Below, one piece after another: positions 24,580 to 32,979 of a DNA stretch of 47,350 nt; the first letter of the stretch is position 1; each line of letters begins with the position of its first letter. Below the pieces are notes generated by a model that worked only from the letters and a program-made list of their open reading frames with translations, was not told the DNA's origin and searched no databases. Made by a program: the position numbers and the translations under genes. Origin of the DNA: CAZFLN01 sp964519905 (lineage in GTDB: Bacteria; Patescibacteriota; Microgenomatia; UBA1400; UBA1396); contig CAZFLN010000008.1 in the NCBI GenBank assembly GCA_964519905.1, positions 1 to 47,350 of the forward strand. Direction: 5' to 3'.

Positions 24580-26394
24580 ATGACCGGTTCTGCCCAACCG
24601 TTGGGAGGTGCTTCCTCCACGGTTTCGACTCCAGTGGTCTCAACGACCAATAGGCGATTTTCCACGTTGCTGGAAATCTTGTTGGATCAAGGGAAGCTTT
24701 CTCCTGTGCAAGCCGATGATTTGGCTCTGGAGCAGGTTCGGACAGGCAAAAATCCAGACGATATCATTGAAGAAAAGCACTTGGTGAATGAGCGAGATTT
24801 GGCACACGCCAAGTCTCAGCTTTATGGTGTTCCATTTGCTGATTTGTCTCAAATTGGTGTTTCTCCAGAGGCTTTGGCACAGCTTTCAGATGCTGTGGCC
24901 AAACAATACCAAGCGCTGCCTTTTGCTTTGGATCGAGGCTCAAGTGAGCTCTCTGTGGTGCTGGCAAATCCGCTTGACTTGACAGCTATTGAGTTTTTGG
25001 AGCGCAAAACAGGTCTCCGAGTAAAGGCTTTTATTGCTCCTCCGAGTGAAATCGAGCGAGCGATTTCTGAGCGATATGCTCAATCACTTTCGAACGAAGT
25101 TTCGCAAGCATTGAGAGATTCATCCGTCACGAATAGAACAAAAGTTCTGGTGGCAGGTGAGGCCGAAAAGTCACTTTCCCCAAACGAAGTGGTTCGCGAG
25201 GCACCGATTGCTCGGATTGTTGAAACCGTTTTGACGTTTGCTCTCAAAGCTCGAGCGAGTGACGTTCATATCGAGCCGATGGAAGAGCGCACTCGCGTTC
25301 GATACCGAATCGATGGAATTTTACAAGAAAAATTGGTGCTCCCACGGAGTGTGCAGGATGCGGTTGTTTCTCGCATTAAAATTTTGGCTGACTTGAAAAT
25401 CGACGAAAAACGTATTCCTCAAGACGGACGTTTCACTTTCCGGTTGGGCGATGAAGAAGTTGACCTCCGTGTTTCTACGCTTCCAACGGTGCACGGTGAA
25501 AAAGTGGTGATGCGTTTGCTCCAGAAATCGAACAAAGTGCCGACGGTGAGTGAACTCGGTATGCGCGGTGAAGCCTTGAAACATGTCGAAGAAGCGATCA
25601 AGATTCCTCATGGAATTATTTTGGTGACTGGCCCGACTGGATCAGGAAAAACCACCACACTCTATTCTTTACTGAACCAAATTAACTCGCCAGGACTCAA
25701 TATCGTGACGCTGGAAGATCCTGTCGAGTATCAAATGGATGGAATTAATCAGGTTCAGACGAATCCTCAAGCAGGTTTAACATTTGCTTCTGGTTTGCGT
25801 TCTTTCCTTCGACAAGATCCGAACATCATCATGGTGGGAGAAATTCGTGATGAAGAGACGGCTGAGTTGGCGGTGCAGGCTTCCTTGACTGGTCACTTAG
25901 TGTTTTCTACTGTTCACACGAACTCGGCTGCCGGTGCGCTTCCCCGCTTGCTCGATATGAAAGCGGAACCATTCTTGCTGGCTTCTTCCATGACATTGGT
26001 AATGGCACAGCGTGTGGTTCGATTGCTGAATCAATCAGTCAGTGAAGAATACACTCCAGCGTCAGAAGTTATTCAAGACATCGAAAAAACTTTAGGAAAG
26101 TACTTTGATGAGTATCTCCAAAACAAAGGAATAACCAAAGACCAAATCAAGCTTCGTCGACCACTGAGAGATCGTCCCAATGGAGAAACTGAGTACAAGG
26201 GTCGAACTGGTATTTTTGAAGTTATGCCGATTAGTCCAGAGGTCAGTGAGTTGATCCTCAATAGGTCTTCCGCTGCAGAAATACAAAAGAAAGCAGTTGA
26301 ACAAGGCATGCTGTTAATGAAACAAGATGGCTACCTAAAGGCACTTGAAGGTTTAACGACTTTGGAAGAAGTTCTGAGAGTTGCACAGACCTAA
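24580..26394 (+). CDS. pilB: Type IV pilus assembly ATPase PilB
   Basis: 604 aa from ATG 24580, chosen from promoter position. It powers pilus extension. An N-terminal MshEN-like domain (about 25-180: LLDQGKLSPVQADDLALEQ, PLDLTAIEFLERKTG) is followed by the ATPase core: REAPIARIVETVLTFALKAR, ASDVHIEP (Asp box start), Walker A GPTGSGKTT (351-359), NIVTLEDPVEYQ, the Walker B/Asp region DPNIIMVGEIRDEETAE and the His box GHLVFSTVHTN. The C-terminal Zn-binding tetracysteine of most PilB/GspE proteins is absent: the region from QRVVRLL to YKGRTGIFEV has no Cys. It heads the pilus locus. Confidence 0.95.
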   Translation: MTGSAQPLGGASSTVSTPVVSTTNRRFSTLLEILLDQGKLSPVQADDLALEQVRTGKNPDDIIEEKHLVNERDLAHAKSQLYGVPFADLSQIGVSPEALAQLSDAVAKQYQALPFALDRGSSELSVVLANPLDLTAIEFLERKTGLRVKAFIAPPSEIERAISERYAQSLSNEVSQALRDSSVTNRTKVLVAGEAEKSLSPNEVVREAPIARIVETVLTFALKARASDVHIEPMEERTRVRYRIDGILQEKLVLPRSVQDAVVSRIKILADLKIDEKRIPQDGRFTFRLGDEEVDLRVSTLPTVHGEKVVMRLLQKSNKVPTVSELGMRGEALKHVEEAIKIPHGIILVTGPTGSGKTTTLYSLLNQINSPGLNIVTLEDPVEYQMDGINQVQTNPQAGLTFASGLRSFLRQDPNIIMVGEIRDEETAELAVQASLTGHLVFSTVHTNSAAGALPRLLDMKAEPFLLASSMTLVMAQRVVRLLNQSVSEEYTPASEVIQDIEKTLGKYFDEYLQNKGITKDQIKLRRPLRDRPNGETEYKGRTGIFEVMPISPEVSELILNRSSAAEIQKKAVEQGMLLMKQDGYLKALEGLTTLEEVLRVAQT

Positions 26395-26410
26395 GAAGAA
26401 TTACTACAAT
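26381..26410 (+). promoter_or_regulatory. Internal promoter of pilT
   Basis: TTGCAC (26381-26386), an 18-nt spacer and TACAAT (26405-26410). The -10 covers the upstream in-frame ATG at 26409, so this transcript would use ATG 26424 with a leader of only a few bases. Confidence 0.5.
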
Positions 26411-26423
26411 GGAAACACCTGCT

Positions 26424-27494
26424 ATGTCACTTGCCACCCTGCCCCAGCTTCTTGATTTGCTCGTGGCACACGAAGCTTCTGATCTGCATTTAGTGGCTGG
26501 CTACTCTCCAACGGTTCGTCTGCATGGGCACTTACGATCAGTGCAGGGTCAGCCACAAATGACTCCAGAAGACACCCTTAAATTTGCCCACGAACTCATG
26601 AATGAGCGCACTAGAACTATTTTTGAAACCGAAAAAGAGGTCGACTTTGCCTACCAACACGAAGGAAAAGCTCGTTTTCGTGTGAACGTCTACACCCAAA
26701 AGGGAGCAACATCGATCGCAATGCGCTTGATTCCAATGCGCATTAAAACCATCGATGAACTGAATTTGCCAGATATCTGTCATGATCTTATTAAGACTGG
26801 TATGGGTCTTATTTTAGTAACTGGACCAACTGGAACTGGAAAGTCTTCTACTTTGGCCGCTATGATTCAAGAGATTAACTCGCAACGCGCCGAGCACATT
26901 CTTACCATTGAAGATCCGATTGAGTTTGTGTACACCCCAGATAAGTCCATTATTTCTCAGCGTGAAATTGGGGAAGATACACATGGTTGGGAAAATGCTC
27001 TCCGTTCCGCCATGCGTGAAGATCCAGATATTGTGTTAGTTGGTGAAATGCGCGATCGAGAAACTATCGCTTCCGCGTTAACTGTGGCAGAAACAGGACA
27101 CTTGGTTTTTGCAACTTTACACACCAACTCCGGCCCAGAGACCATTGATCGTGTGATTGACGTTTTCCCAGAACATCAGCAGGCTCAAGTTCGGCAGCAG
27201 TTAGCTTCGTCACTCAAGGCTGTACTTTCACAACGCTTAGTTCCGAAAGCCAGTGGTGATGGCCGTTTAGCAATGATGGAAGTGTTGCGCAATACTCCAG
27301 CGGTCGCCAACTTGATTCGAGAAGGAAAGACCTATCAAATTGAGAGTATTATGCAGACATCCGGGGATGTGGGAATGTTTACTCTGGAATCAAATCTTGC
27401 TCAGCAAATTAATTTGGGCAGTATTTCCTACGAAGATGCACTTCGCTACGCTATTCGCCCAGATGAACTGAATCGTTTGTTAGGAAAGTCATAA
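26424..27494 (+). CDS. pilT: Type IV pilus retraction ATPase PilT
   Basis: 356 aa from ATG 26424; an alternative start at 26409 adds five residues and would apply on readthrough mRNA from pilB. It disassembles the pilus to cause retraction (twitching, DNA uptake). The N-terminal PAS-like domain contains ASDLHLVAGYSPTVRLHG. The core has GPTGTGKSSTLAAM (134-147), HILTIEDPIEFVY, the Walker B region DPDIVLVGEMRDRETI and GHLVFATLHTN. ALRSAMREDPDIVL is the PilT-type Arg/Asp segment, and AVLSQRLVPK is typical. It lies directly after pilB and 3 nt before pilC. Confidence 0.96.
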   Translation: MSLATLPQLLDLLVAHEASDLHLVAGYSPTVRLHGHLRSVQGQPQMTPEDTLKFAHELMNERTRTIFETEKEVDFAYQHEGKARFRVNVYTQKGATSIAMRLIPMRIKTIDELNLPDICHDLIKTGMGLILVTGPTGTGKSSTLAAMIQEINSQRAEHILTIEDPIEFVYTPDKSIISQREIGEDTHGWENALRSAMREDPDIVLVGEMRDRETIASALTVAETGHLVFATLHTNSGPETIDRVIDVFPEHQQAQVRQQLASSLKAVLSQRLVPKASGDGRLAMMEVLRNTPAVANLIREGKTYQIESIMQTSGDVGMFTLESNLAQQINLGSISYEDALRYAIRPDELNRLLGKS

Positions 27495-27497
27495 CCT

Positions 27498-28700
27498 ATG
27501 CCACAATTTGTGTACACCGCTCGCGATCCTCGAGGAAATAAGCTCAAGGGAAAAGTTGAAGCGAAGAATCGCGAGATTGCGGCCAACATTTTGCGTGAGA
27601 AAGAACTCTTTGTTATTTCTCTGCAGGATCATGCTGAAGCTGATCTGGGAATGTTCCAATCATTTTTTAGTGGCATTAAGACCGATGACATTGTCAATAT
27701 GACCCGTCAGTTGGCGACGATGATCAATGCTGGTTTACCGTTGATCCAGTCCTTTTCGATTCTTGAGGCCCAGTCAAAACCGGCACTGCAGAAAGTGCTG
27801 CGAGCTATTATTCGCGATATTGAGGGTGGTACAAACCTCGGCAGTGCTTTACGAAAGCATGACGCTGTTTTTTCGCGTGTGTATGTGTCATTGGTGGAGG
27901 CTGGAGAAGCTGCCGGTGCTCTTGATAAAGTGTTAGCTCGGTTATCAGATACGCTTGAAAAGCAAAAAGAATTTCGTGCCAAAACAAAAGGTGCACTGAT
28001 TTATCCGGCGATTGTTTTCTTGGCAATGATTATTGTCATGGTTGTGATGATGATCTTTGTGATACCTCAAATGACAGAACTCTACACGGACTTTGGCGCT
28101 GATCTTCCCCTTGCCACTCGTATGCTGATGGGTATGTCAGATTTTATGCGACGTAGTTGGTATGTCTTTATTGCTTTGGGTGTGGCCGGGGCATTTGGGT
28201 TCCGATACTGGATTCGAACCGAGCGTGGACGGATGCAGTTTGACTCTTTATTACTTCGATTACCGGTGGTTGGTCCACTTCAACAAAAAATGCTCGTTAC
28301 CGAGTTTTCTCGCACCCTCTCTCTGATGATTACTGCTGGGATTTCTCTTTTGCAGGCTTTGGAAATCGTAGAGACCGGTCTCGATAATGCTATTTATCGA
28401 CAAGCCGTGCAACGAGCCAGTATGGATGTGGAAAAAGGGCGACCACTTTCTTCTTCTTTGGAAAAACAGAATTTATTCCCAATCCTCTTACCACAGATGG
28501 TTTCCGTCGGAGAAGAAACTGGAAAACTAGACGACCTTCTCACCAAGCTTTCTACGTACTATGAATCTGAGACAGAGCAAGCAATCAAAAATCTCACCAC
28601 GGCTATGGAGCCACTCATTATGGTTATTCTGGGAATTGGAGTTGGGTTTTTGATCGTGGCGATTATCATGCCAATTTATAACTTGACCTCTCAATTTTAA
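27498..28700 (+). CDS. pilC: Type IV pilus inner-membrane platform protein PilC
   Basis: 400 aa, normal size. Two T2SSF domains are visible (about 65-190 and 265-390), with MTRQLATMINAGLPLIQSF and the matching TEFSRTLSLMITAGISLLQ. EGGTNLGSALRKHDAVFSRVYVSLVEAGE and GRPLSSSLEKQNLFPILLPQMVSVGEETG form the repeated family signature. Membrane helices are at about 170-195, 218-238 and 372-395. It is the platform on which PilB and PilT act. The start is 3 nt after the pilT stop. Confidence 0.96.
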   Translation: MPQFVYTARDPRGNKLKGKVEAKNREIAANILREKELFVISLQDHAEADLGMFQSFFSGIKTDDIVNMTRQLATMINAGLPLIQSFSILEAQSKPALQKVLRAIIRDIEGGTNLGSALRKHDAVFSRVYVSLVEAGEAAGALDKVLARLSDTLEKQKEFRAKTKGALIYPAIVFLAMIIVMVVMMIFVIPQMTELYTDFGADLPLATRMLMGMSDFMRRSWYVFIALGVAGAFGFRYWIRTERGRMQFDSLLLRLPVVGPLQQKMLVTEFSRTLSLMITAGISLLQALEIVETGLDNAIYRQAVQRASMDVEKGRPLSSSLEKQNLFPILLPQMVSVGEETGKLDDLLTKLSTYYESETEQAIKNLTTAMEPLIMVILGIGVGFLIVAIIMPIYNLTSQF

Positions 28701-28737
28701 TTTTCAGTTTTTGTGTAAGTCAGATAAGAAGAAAGGC

Positions 28738-28767
28738 TTGACACCTCTTGCAAAAATGTTCTACGCT
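28738..28767 (+). promoter_or_regulatory. Main prepilin promoter
   Basis: A consensus TTGACA (28738-28743), an 18-nt spacer and TACGCT (28762-28767) end 6 nt before ATG 28774. This is the only exact -35 consensus noted in the window, in keeping with strong pilin expression. Confidence 0.7.
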
Positions 28768-28773
28768 AACAAC

Positions 28774-29367
28774 ATGATTATGAATATTTTTTCTCACTTT
28801 GGTTCGCAAGCACTTCGTGCTACTCGTCAAGCTGGTTTTACGATGATCGAGTTACTTGTGGTGATTGCGGTTATCGGTGTTTTGGCCGTGGCTGTGCTTT
28901 CTTCTATTAACCCAATTGAGCAGATTAACAAGGGTCGAGACACGCGTACTCGTTCTGATGCTGCTCAGCTCATCAATGCAGTTGACCGCTTCTTTGCTAT
29001 TCACGAAGTCTATCCATGGAACCTCGACAGTGAAGACGGCACTTCCTTTGTCGCCGCCAGTGCAAACTACATTGATCTCTTTGAGTTCGCTCCAGCTGAT
29101 AACTGGGCTTGGTCTGATCGCTTAGTGAGTACCGCTGAGGTAAAAGAAGGATTTGTGAACCGTTTGAGAACTGGTGACAATTTCTACATTCAAAAGTCAG
29201 CCGGTGCGAACGCCACTATGTATGTTTGTTTTGAACCAACTTCTCAAGCCTTCCGCTTGGAAGCAGAGACAAACTGTACCAACGGCACGACACCAACCAT
29301 TACTGTTGATGGCCGAGAAACTTGTCCAAGTGACTCATCAGTTGAAAACCTGATCTGTCTGCCATAA
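28774..29367 (+). CDS. Type IV prepilin, probable main subunit
   Basis: 197 aa from ATG 28774, set by the promoter. The prepilin leader ends ...RATRQAG with cleavage before FTMIELLVVIAVIGVLAVAV, giving the standard hydrophobic alpha1 helix with Glu5. The globular part has few Cys (CFEP, NCTN, TCPS, ICLP), so a C-terminal disulfide loop is possible. It is the likely major subunit because of its promoter strength, its place after pilB-pilT-pilC and its separate terminator; this is an inference. Confidence 0.88.
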   Translation: MIMNIFSHFGSQALRATRQAGFTMIELLVVIAVIGVLAVAVLSSINPIEQINKGRDTRTRSDAAQLINAVDRFFAIHEVYPWNLDSEDGTSFVAASANYIDLFEFAPADNWAWSDRLVSTAEVKEGFVNRLRTGDNFYIQKSAGANATMYVCFEPTSQAFRLEAETNCTNGTTPTITVDGRETCPSDSSVENLICLP

Positions 29368-29385
29368 AACACACTGAAAAATTGA

Positions 29386-29428
29386 CCAGTGGTATGCTAG
29401 CATGATGCTTAGCATGCCACTGGTTTTT
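29386..29428 (+). terminator. Intrinsic terminator after the prepilin gene, overlapping the start of pilD
   Basis: Bases 29386-29403 and 29405-29423 form a near-perfect hairpin (CCAGTGG stem base, one T/C change and one unpaired A), followed at once by TTTTT (29424-29428). The 3' arm contains the candidate pilD start codons, so the structure may end most pilin transcripts and limit pilD. Confidence 0.75.
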
Positions 29429-30220
29429 GTTATTGCCTTGTTTTTTATTGGAGCTTGTGTCGGAAGTTTTTTAAACGTCGTTGTTGTAAGATCGCTTACC
29501 GGCGAAACCTGGATGTGGGGTCGTTCTCGCTGCGATGAGTGCAAGAGAGAACTTTCTTGGTACGAGCTTATTCCCATTTTCTCATTTCTCGCTCTTCGTG
29601 GCCGATGTCGAACTTGTCACACAGAGATTGATTTTCTGCATCCATTTATGGAGTTTTTGACTGGGAGTTTATTTGTGTGGTGGTGGGTAATCGGATTTGC
29701 ATTCTTTCAACTTGGTTCGCAACCGTTACAAGCTATTCAAGCGTTATTTTGGCTTGGTATTGGAATTTGTTTCCTCGTAATTATTGTGAGTGATCTCATT
29801 GCTTGGATTATTCCGGACTGGACGCTTGTTTGGATTCTTGTATCTACAGTTTTTTATCGAAGTATTTTAATTACATCAGGCATATATAATACTTCCGATT
29901 TTTTGGCAGCCTTGTTGTTGGGATGTGGTTTTCTCCTTTTTTTCTTTGCACTGTGGAAAGGGACACAGGGGAAAGGTATGGGCTTTGGAGACGTGAAGTT
30001 AGTATTTGTGTTAGGAGTATTGCTTGGTTGGCCGAATGGTCTGGTAGCCTTAAGTTTAGCGTTTCTGAGTGGGGCGATTCTCGGTGGTGTATATGCTCTA
30101 GCGAGTAATCAAGGGCGAAAAGCCGCGTTGCCATTTGGTCCGTTTTTGATTACTGGTTCGATTGTGGCTTTAGTATGGGGTGAGAATTTGGTACAGTGGT
30201 ATCAAATGCTTTTGGTGTAG
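29405..30220 (+). CDS. pilD: Prepilin peptidase
   Basis: 271 aa from ATG 29405 (29402 and 29414 are also in frame). It cleaves and N-methylates prepilins in the membrane. The N-terminal IGACVGSFLNVVVVRSL and the paired CxxC motifs (RCDECKRE and CRTCHTE) are the methylase-domain signature. The two catalytic Asp lie in VSDLIAWIIPDW and GKGMGFGDVKLV (the G-x-G-D form). About eight hydrophobic segments are present. TGG-TATGCT (29390-29398) is an extended -10 sitting 6 nt before ATG 29405, so pilD may have its own weak promoter within the pilin terminator. Confidence 0.93.
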   Translation: MLSMPLVFVIALFFIGACVGSFLNVVVVRSLTGETWMWGRSRCDECKRELSWYELIPIFSFLALRGRCRTCHTEIDFLHPFMEFLTGSLFVWWWVIGFAFFQLGSQPLQAIQALFWLGIGICFLVIIVSDLIAWIIPDWTLVWILVSTVFYRSILITSGIYNTSDFLAALLLGCGFLLFFFALWKGTQGKGMGFGDVKLVFVLGVLLGWPNGLVALSLAFLSGAILGGVYALASNQGRKAALPFGPFLITGSIVALVWGENLVQWYQMLLV

Positions 30221-30222
30221 TC

Positions 30223-31155
30223 ATGCGCTTTCTGTTTCTTTTTTTCCGAATAATTTTTTTCTTTGCTATTTTAGGGGCAGTAGTTTTCTTTGGCGGACGA
30301 GAGATTTGGCTGTATGTGGCAAGTCACCGTGTAGCTCAAGAAGCACAGCGTATTTCGCAAACAGCACGTTGGCAAAACTACTACTCTCACTGTTACACCG
30401 AAACTCAGGTTGGCGAGGGACTTCCTTTCCGTGGTGTGCAGTTGCGTTTTCTTGATGCAACCCAATATTCTACAGAGATTGATTGTGTCAGTGCTCCTAC
30501 GTACCAAGTTCAATCTTTCCAGGTGCTCAATGGAGTACGAAAAACTACTGGCTCAGCTGGTTTCTTTTTTGACTCTCAGTCGCAACAGCTCAGCGGAGAG
30601 CTAACACTTTCATTTTTGGGACAATCTCGAGTGCTCTATGTTGATAATGGCGAGGTACTCCATTCTTGGGGAACAGCATTAGGTGTCGGGATCCTTCCAC
30701 GCAGTCAGTGCACCGGGTTTGGCGGACAATGCTGTGAAGTTCTTGATGAACAAGGAGAAGGCACTGTGTGGCGCGATGGAGTTCTTGACTGTCCTGGCGA
30801 ATGCTATCCGGCTTGTTTGCGTCGGCCAATCCTTCTTTCTTTCCAGAGTAATCCGTCATTCACTGGAAATCGAGAACTGAGACTAGTCGGTGCAGATCAA
30901 TTGGTCACATTTGCGTATTCATTTGATCCGCTCGACGCCGAAATTCAGCATGTTACTGTAGATTTTGGCGACGGGAATACTCGTCAAGTACTTGGATCTT
31001 CTGGCCAATTTGATCATTCTTTCCGTTGCCCTGCTCGTCTAGCAAGTTGTGAACTCTTGGTGAGAATACAGGCTACAGACGTCCGCGGAGTTACGTCAAC
31101 ATCAAGTCGCTTGAGCGAAATACGCGTAATCTTGAATCAAAGCACTATTCAGTGA
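30223..31155 (+). CDS. Membrane-anchored exported protein with PKD-like domain, in pilus locus
   Basis: 310 aa from ATG 30223, 2 nt after the pilD stop. An N-terminal membrane helix (FLFLFFRIIFFFAILGAVVF) is followed by an extracytoplasmic region with no family I recognise (about 35-210). It has a Cys-rich stretch (CTGFGGQCCEVLDEQG, then CPGECYPACLRR). The C-terminal 90 residues carry a PKD-like pattern, VTVDFGDGNTRQV. No prepilin cleavage motif is present. Its place between pilD and the minor prepilins suggests a surface or pilus-associated adhesin or assembly factor, but no function can be assigned. Confidence 0.65.
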   Translation: MRFLFLFFRIIFFFAILGAVVFFGGREIWLYVASHRVAQEAQRISQTARWQNYYSHCYTETQVGEGLPFRGVQLRFLDATQYSTEIDCVSAPTYQVQSFQVLNGVRKTTGSAGFFFDSQSQQLSGELTLSFLGQSRVLYVDNGEVLHSWGTALGVGILPRSQCTGFGGQCCEVLDEQGEGTVWRDGVLDCPGECYPACLRRPILLSFQSNPSFTGNRELRLVGADQLVTFAYSFDPLDAEIQHVTVDFGDGNTRQVLGSSGQFDHSFRCPARLASCELLVRIQATDVRGVTSTSSRLSEIRVILNQSTIQ

Positions 31156-31161
31156 TACGCT
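31132..31161 (+). promoter_or_regulatory. Promoter of the minor prepilin cluster
   Basis: TTGAAT (31132-31137), an 18-nt spacer and TACGCT (31156-31161, with TGA ahead as extended -10) end 6 nt before ATG 31168. The arrangement is identical to the main prepilin promoter, including the uncommon TACGCT hexamer. Confidence 0.65.
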
Positions 31162-31167
31162 ATTGGT

Positions 31168-31623
31168 ATGCGCATACGTACCAATTTTTCTCTTCACTGG
31201 GCAAAACAAGGTTTTACTCTTTTTGAATTGCTTGTGACCATCTCAATTATTGGTTTGTTAATTGCACTGGCAACAGTCAGTTTTTCTTCTGCTCAAGAAG
31301 GGGCTCGTGACGCTCGACGTCGCGGAGATTTAACCTCAGTACGCAACGCGTTTGAGCAGTATTACTCTGCAAATACTGCCTATCCCAATAGTTGTGCCGG
31401 GGTGAACACTGTTTCGGTTGGCGCTGATTTGGCTCCACACTTACCAGGTGGTATGCCAGTGGATCCTGACCCTCAACCAGATACTGTGTATTCTTTCGCG
31501 TGTGATACCGCCAGTTATTGTGGCTGTGTGTTAATGGAACGAGAAGGTAGTGGGAATGCCTCAGACTCAAACTGTACTATGGCTACCGGAGGAGATTTCT
31601 ACTGTGTCCAAAGTCTTCAGTAA
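31168..31623 (+). CDS. Prepilin-like protein 1
   Basis: 151 aa. The leader MRIRTNFSLHWAKQG precedes FTLFELLVTISIIGLLIAL with Glu5. The globular domain contains ARDARRRGDLTSVRNAFEQYY, typical of short CPR/Gram-positive pilins, and several Cys (CAG, ACDTASYCGC, NCTM, YCVQ) that could pair. It is first in a seven-gene run and probably translated from a leaderless mRNA. Its last codons carry the ribosome-binding site of the next gene. Confidence 0.85.
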   Translation: MRIRTNFSLHWAKQGFTLFELLVTISIIGLLIALATVSFSSAQEGARDARRRGDLTSVRNAFEQYYSANTAYPNSCAGVNTVSVGADLAPHLPGGMPVDPDPQPDTVYSFACDTASYCGCVLMEREGSGNASDSNCTMATGGDFYCVQSLQ

Positions 31624-32059
31624 GATTCCATTTGCTCGCCAAGGTTTTACTTTAATTGAGCTTTTGGTGGCTACTGCCCTGCTTATTTTGCTTTCTACTA
31701 TTGTGGTGGCGAGTTTTCGTCAAGCGAATATATCGTCTCGAGATGCAAAACGAAAAGCTGATCTGCAGATGCTTCGTGGAGCTCTTGAATCGTACCGCCT
31801 AGAACATGGGATTTATCCTGGCTCACCTGGTGTGGAAGTAAATACTGTCATTGTTTCTGCGCTTGGATTGTCTTCGTTTGTCCCGAATGAGCTGCTCGAT
31901 CCACTTTCGAATGAAACATATTTTTACACCTATACTCTCCGAAATTTGCCAGGATGTCCGTATGAACTTGGGGCAACAATGGAAAGTTCAAATAACTCGC
32001 AAGCGTGTTCCGCTTGTGGCACAACCAGTGGGGAGAACTATTACTGTGTCTCGCAATAA
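31604..32059 (+). CDS. Prepilin-like protein 2
   Basis: 151 aa from GTG 31604, supported by GGAGGAGAT at 31588-31596 inside the preceding gene. The leader VSKVFSKIPFARQG is followed by FTLIELLVATALLILLSTI. SSRDAKRKADLQMLRGALESY matches the conserved post-helix segment. Cys at GCPYE, QACSACG and YYCV suggests a disulfide-bonded end. The start overlaps gene 1 by 20 nt. Confidence 0.8.
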   Translation: MSKVFSKIPFARQGFTLIELLVATALLILLSTIVVASFRQANISSRDAKRKADLQMLRGALESYRLEHGIYPGSPGVEVNTVIVSALGLSSFVPNELLDPLSNETYFYTYTLRNLPGCPYELGATMESSNNSQACSACGTTSGENYYCVSQ

Positions 32060-32468
32060 TTCTGTGTCTCGGCTTGGTTTTACGTTTATAGAGCTTTTGG
32101 TGGTAACGACTATCCTTGGCGTCCTTATGAGCATTGCGGTGGTTTCGTATGTGCAGACGAGTCGTGCTGGGCGTGATTCAAGAAGGCAAAAAGACTTATC
32201 TGCTATTCAGACAGCACTCGAGTTTTATCGCGTTGAAAATGGGGTGTATCCTCCATCCTGTACTACTTCTTGTTCCCCTTCTTCTTCCGCTGATATCTAT
32301 TGGATTCCTGACTTAGCGCCTGAATTTGTTGATGCCTTACCAGTAGATCCTCGTGAGGGAGCTGGAATTGCTGGCCAAACGTATACGTACGAGTTGTCTG
32401 GTGGTCAGTACACATTGACCGCACAACTTGAGGATGGATCAGAATATGTTCTCTCTTCTCCAAGATAA
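32046..32468 (+). CDS. Prepilin-like protein 3
   Basis: 140 aa from GTG 32046 (GGGGAG at 32030-32035 is 10 nt ahead); GTG 32064 is a second possibility. The leader is VSRNNSVSRLG, then FTFIELLVVTTILGVLMSI. GRDSRRQKDLSAIQTALEFYRVENG is the shared pilin motif with genes 1 and 2, which suggests duplication. It overlaps the end of gene 2 by 14 nt. Confidence 0.78.
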   Translation: MSRNNSVSRLGFTFIELLVVTTILGVLMSIAVVSYVQTSRAGRDSRRQKDLSAIQTALEFYRVENGVYPPSCTTSCSPSSSADIYWIPDLAPEFVDALPVDPREGAGIAGQTYTYELSGGQYTLTAQLEDGSEYVLSSPR

Positions 32469-32478
32469 GGTTTCGTTG

Positions 32479-32979
32479 ATGACTCGCACTCAAAGAGATG
32501 GTTTTACGCTCATAGAGTTGTTGGTTGTAACCAGTGTGGGTGTGTTGCTCTTAACAGGTGTGGTGGTAGCCTATAACTCATTTTTCAGACGACAGAGTAG
32601 TTTTGCCTCCGCTCAAGAAGTTATTAGTACGCTTCAGATGGCCCAGACTCGCGCTCGAAGTGGAGATAGACCGAGTGATTGTTTGGAATTTACTGGGTAC
32701 CAAGTCCGTGGGCAAGCAGGACAGTCTCATTACTTCTTGGAAGCTTTGTGTGATGGTGATCCTGTCGAGTCGGTTCAGTATGCTCTTCTTCCAAACGAGA
32801 TTTTTGTTGAGCCTTTTACTTTTCTTTTCCCACCACTGCCAGGATCGGTTGCTGCAAACGACACCGTGATCGGAATTACTCAGCTTGGGAATCCCGGAAC
32901 GCCACCGATTCCACGATATGAGTTTACGGTCACCACTCAGGGACAAATTCAGGGAGGATCCTATGTTCGTGAGAACTAG
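32479..32979 (+). CDS. Prepilin-like protein 4 (FimT/GspH-like)
   Basis: 166 aa from ATG 32479, with AAGG 8 nt ahead and the start right after the gene 3 stop; longer starts (32434, 32446) would lie inside gene 3. The leader MTRTQRDG precedes FTLIELLVVTSVGVLLLTG. The helix continues FASAQEVISTLQMAQTRARSG, resembling GspH/FimT minor pseudopilins. Only two Cys are present. Confidence 0.75.
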   Translation: MTRTQRDGFTLIELLVVTSVGVLLLTGVVVAYNSFFRRQSSFASAQEVISTLQMAQTRARSGDRPSDCLEFTGYQVRGQAGQSHYFLEALCDGDPVESVQYALLPNEIFVEPFTFLFPPLPGSVAANDTVIGITQLGNPGTPPIPRYEFTVTTQGQIQGGSYVREN

